Origin: Aurelia coerulea
Taxonomy: Eukaryota > Cnidaria > Scyphozoa > Semaeostomeae > Ulmaridae
Reading direction: 5' to 3'
NCBI GenBank assembly: GCA_039566865.1
Contig: CM076954.1
Coordinates: 13,540,001-13,604,000, forward strand
Length of the DNA stretch: 64,000 nucleotides
A model generated the notes under the pieces. The model was not told the origin of the DNA, made no database searches, and worked only from the letters and a program-made list of their open reading frames with translations. This document shows, piece after piece, positions 60,939-64,000 of the stretch; the first letter of the stretch is position 1, and the number at the start of each line of letters is the position of its first letter. The position numbers and the translations under genes are program-made.

Positions 60939-63900
60939 CTTTTCTTCTTTCAGCTACGCGCTAATGACAAGCACGAATACTATTTCTTGGAGAAGTTTCC
61001 CGGTGGCATAATATAATATTTGTTGCGTCGAAGTTTAGGCCAAACGCAGAGCGATCTCTGTCTGTCTGTGTTGTTGTTTTGGACCTCATTTTTAATGAGG
61101 CTCAGTCCAATTGTATTACATAGTTAGAAACCAAAATACTGAATCAACAAAATAACTTGTCATCCATGAATATACTTAGCTGTTTTGGTCCATAATCTTC
61201 CTGCTTCTTCGCTATTCGTCTAAATCTGAAACCAAAGCAACTGGCAAAACGGGCCTAAACAAGGTCAAAGATTTTTTTGCCTTTTGCCACGTTCTGTTTT
61301 CTTGGCCTCGTTTTGGTGAGGCGCCAAAATTTAACTTTGAAATGTGCGGGAATTTTCAAAAAATGATTTTAAAATGATCTTTGACAACTTTGTTTTGAAT
61401 TTTGAGGTTTTGAGATTTAAGAAAAAGTTGAGATTTAAGGAGATTCACAATGAGTTTTGCTTTGTTAAATTGTAATCCCAGCTCTCTAACTTCTTCATTC
61501 TTGCTCTTCTTCATACATGTCAGGAATATTTATGAAGCAGGATAACGAATTCAGGAATCTGATCCATATGAATTTCAACCTAGATGCCAAAAGAACAGTG
61601 AATAGAACTCGTCTGGGACCTAAATATTATGCAGAAAGCACGTTTAGGACAGAGGGGAACTAACTGCCAAAGCATGGTTGACGGTAAATTGTGCTTATCT
61701 TATCAGAACGACTAATAATGAATGACAACAAAACTCGCAGATTGCAGTAACTATGTCTAGCTTTTTATGCACTCAGAAAGACAACATTTTAGCACTGTTC
61801 GAATTTTCTACACCATAACAGCAGCAGTACTGATACTGTTGATTTACCATGAATCAGTGGGTTGAAGTTACGTAATTTCATTGGACCAAGTAAAGAGAAG
61901 AGCTAAGAGCACATGCTTTATAACAGTATGTCGTGGCCTTGTCTGGTCAAAGCTGGACTTGCTCTAGTCTCTCCCAATTCATGGTCATGTCCTGTTTTAC
62001 CCCAAAACTGCCACCTAAAACAATTTATCCCTGCGTGGGAGGATTTCATATTTCAGGTACATCGAGAGTTTGGCTCGGTACATGGAACAAGTCTAGCTTG
62101 AAACATATTCTTATTCAAAAGCAAAATACAATTATTTTTACATGGAACTTGGCCCTGGGTTTTATTCTCGGTCTCCTTAATAAATTTGGGCCCAATTTTC
62201 ACAGTGCAAGGTCCTTGTAGGGTTCCCAAGGGCGGGCATGTCACACTGGGAAGGATGGTCCTACCTTTGTCCGAAAACTGGTAGTTCATGAAATATTTTT
62301 GCACCACCTTTGTCCCAAAAACTGGTCGTTTTTGATGACAAATTTCCGCTGCTATTTTTCTTCAATTTGAAGGACAATTTTTAACATTATGTATCACTGA
62401 CGATGTTTGTCCCCAAAACCGGTAGTTTCGACCTACTACTGTTTTCCAAAGCAAGTAGTAACTATAGATATGAAAGTACAAGTGTCCCAAAACCGGTTGC
62501 CGGACAATGGTAGGACCGCTTCGGTGAAAAATTTGAAATTCTGGCCTTTTTTTCGGAAATTTGCCGGACAAAGGTAGAACCACTTATGTGAAAAATTTGA
62601 AATACTAGTCTTTTCTGCCTAAATTTGGCGGACAAAGGGAGAACCAGCCTGCAGGTAAACTTCAGAATTTTGATTTGATATGAGGTTGGGAAACTTGATT
62701 TTTGTGACAAACTGATGGAATAGGAAGAATGATATTCAAATTTCACCTTTGTCCCAAAAACTGGTTGTTTTGGGCACGAAAGTCGTACTATTTGATAAAA
62801 GCACCGGTTATTTTTTCCAATTCCTCTGGACAAACATGGGGTCAAATATTTTACAGTACTTGCCCGCCCCTGGGTTCCTCAATTAATCATTCAAGTTACT
62901 TTCACAATCCACCAAGTACCAACATTCATCTAAGACCACTTTTTCAAAGCAGAATTAAAGGAAGGAAGCAAATCAAAAAGTAAATGATGAATTTTAGTAT
63001 TAATTTGGTTTGTAATACATTTTCTGTTTCAAAACCTTTCGTAACCGAAATGGGAAAGTCTCTTAACTTGATATCAAACCCTGGTCTTTCTAGAAGAGCT
63101 TTTTAATATTCTGGAAAGGGTTGCTGTTACTACAGTTTCTTATAAATGGTTTCTTATAAGTGGTAACGAGTGTATTTAAGTGCAGTTGAGGATTGTGCTA
63201 CTATACCAAGGGAGTCACCAAAATGTGTGCACTGTTTGTAAAAATCGTACATGAAAAGTGATCTAGCCAATTTGCAAAATTTTGAAATTTTCGCTTTGCA
63301 GCATCAACTTAATTTTCAAGATCACTCAAATAGTAATTTGTGGTTCATTACTTCCTTCTGAAAGTAGGAATTAGATAAATTTCTTTCATATTCAACATGT
63401 CCAAAACAGCAAAAATGGCCTGCTCACTATCATGAAGATTCTGACTTTTGATGTATTATCATTAATTAGAAGAATCACACTATTGCAACAGTTTCTGTAT
63501 CATTAGAAAATGATGCGTGCGCTAAGAAGAAACATCGCTCTTAACCACTTCATTTGCCGTTTGAAAGGTGGATCAAATTAAATCACTCACTTACAATATT
63601 AGATCAGGCCCACGGAAGCTAATTTTTGGGAGTTTGAGATTTAAAGGGAATCGAAGCATATATAAGCCTTGGATAAAAATAACCTTGCAAAGAAAATAGG
63701 CCGATACACGTGCCACACCATATTTGGGTAACTGATCTACGTCAACAGGAAATCCTGATATCTGATAGGCTAGAGTTTGACCGCAAGTGGCTTGAGCCAC
63801 TTTTATATGCCTACATTCTCTTTAATAATTCATTATGAATAATTTCTCAGATCTAAGTTAAACCATTTCACGTACTTCCTTCAAATAAACCAAAGTCTGT

Positions 63901-64000
63901 CCCACATTAGTGTCATGTGAGAGTGGCTATATATTTCTGCAGCTATGTTATTAAGGTTTACTACAGCAATTTACCCGACAATCTATTAATGATGTTTTTT
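60939..64000. other. 5' flank of VPS13B; no second gene recognised
   Basis: No open frame here resembles a known protein. Upstream of the start codon on the minus strand there is a TATA-like AT stretch around 61007-61018, but no clear promoter can be called and a 5' non-coding exon cannot be excluded. One MITE (62227-62870) is listed separately; the rest, including 62871-64000, shows nothing I recognise. Confidence 0.5.
62227..62870. mobile_element. GGGCGGGCA MITE in the 5' flank
   Basis: GGGCGGGCATG at the left, TTGCCCGCCCC at the right, flanked by AGGGTTCC and TGGGTTCC (7 of 8 match). The interior repeats a CTTTGTCC..AAAACTGGT motif at least five times and its inverse GGACAAAGG..GAACCA three times. 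Confidence 0.7.

Noticed and set aside
63591..63800. Minus-strand frame of 69 codons upstream of VPS13B
   Set aside because: No family resemblance and no supporting signals; cannot be told from chance.

Overview
The window is a piece of an invertebrate animal nuclear genome, most likely cnidarian and possibly an anthozoan such as an octocoral. The phylum is inferred from an AT-rich, intron-rich gene, many small foldback transposons, and LINE tails ending in a C-x-C-x2-C motif; it is not proven. No bacterial, viral or organellar gene is seen.

One host gene fills the window. It is a VPS13B (COH1) orthologue on the minus strand, from its start codon at 60938 down to 1018. I placed 33 coding exons by hand. 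All have AG acceptors and GT donors, the reading phase is continuous across all 32 internal junctions, and the spliced coding sequence is 10720 bases (3573 codons plus one base). The protein runs from the N-terminal chorein domain, through the long lipid-transfer bridge and the VPS13 adaptor-binding region, into the start of the C-terminal helical domain. The last part of the protein, about 250 residues by comparison with the human protein as I recall it, must lie left of base 1. VPS13B moves lipid between membranes at the Golgi and on lipid droplets; loss of the human gene causes Cohen syndrome.

Nearly everything else is mobile DNA in the introns. There is a LINE with an intact-looking reverse transcriptase and a damaged endonuclease (36987-39897), and several LINE 3' fragments. 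A 2.46-kb terminal-inverted-repeat element (32929-35390) has a second, inverted copy buried in an 8-bp-TSD foldback element (15840-18704). Many MITEs fall into TA-flanked, TTAA-flanked, poly-G and 9-bp-TSD groups, and tRNA-like SINE heads are present.

Three structures stand out. First, twelve tandem copies of exactly 147 bp (47052-48815) span the 3' end of exon 8 and its splice donor, so the intron carries a row of functional-looking donors. Second, a type I hammerhead ribozyme motif lies on the plus strand at 12265-12336. Third, a 2.3-kb inverted repeat pair brackets exons 16-24. From 60939 to 64000 lies the 5' flank of the gene, where only one MITE is recognised.
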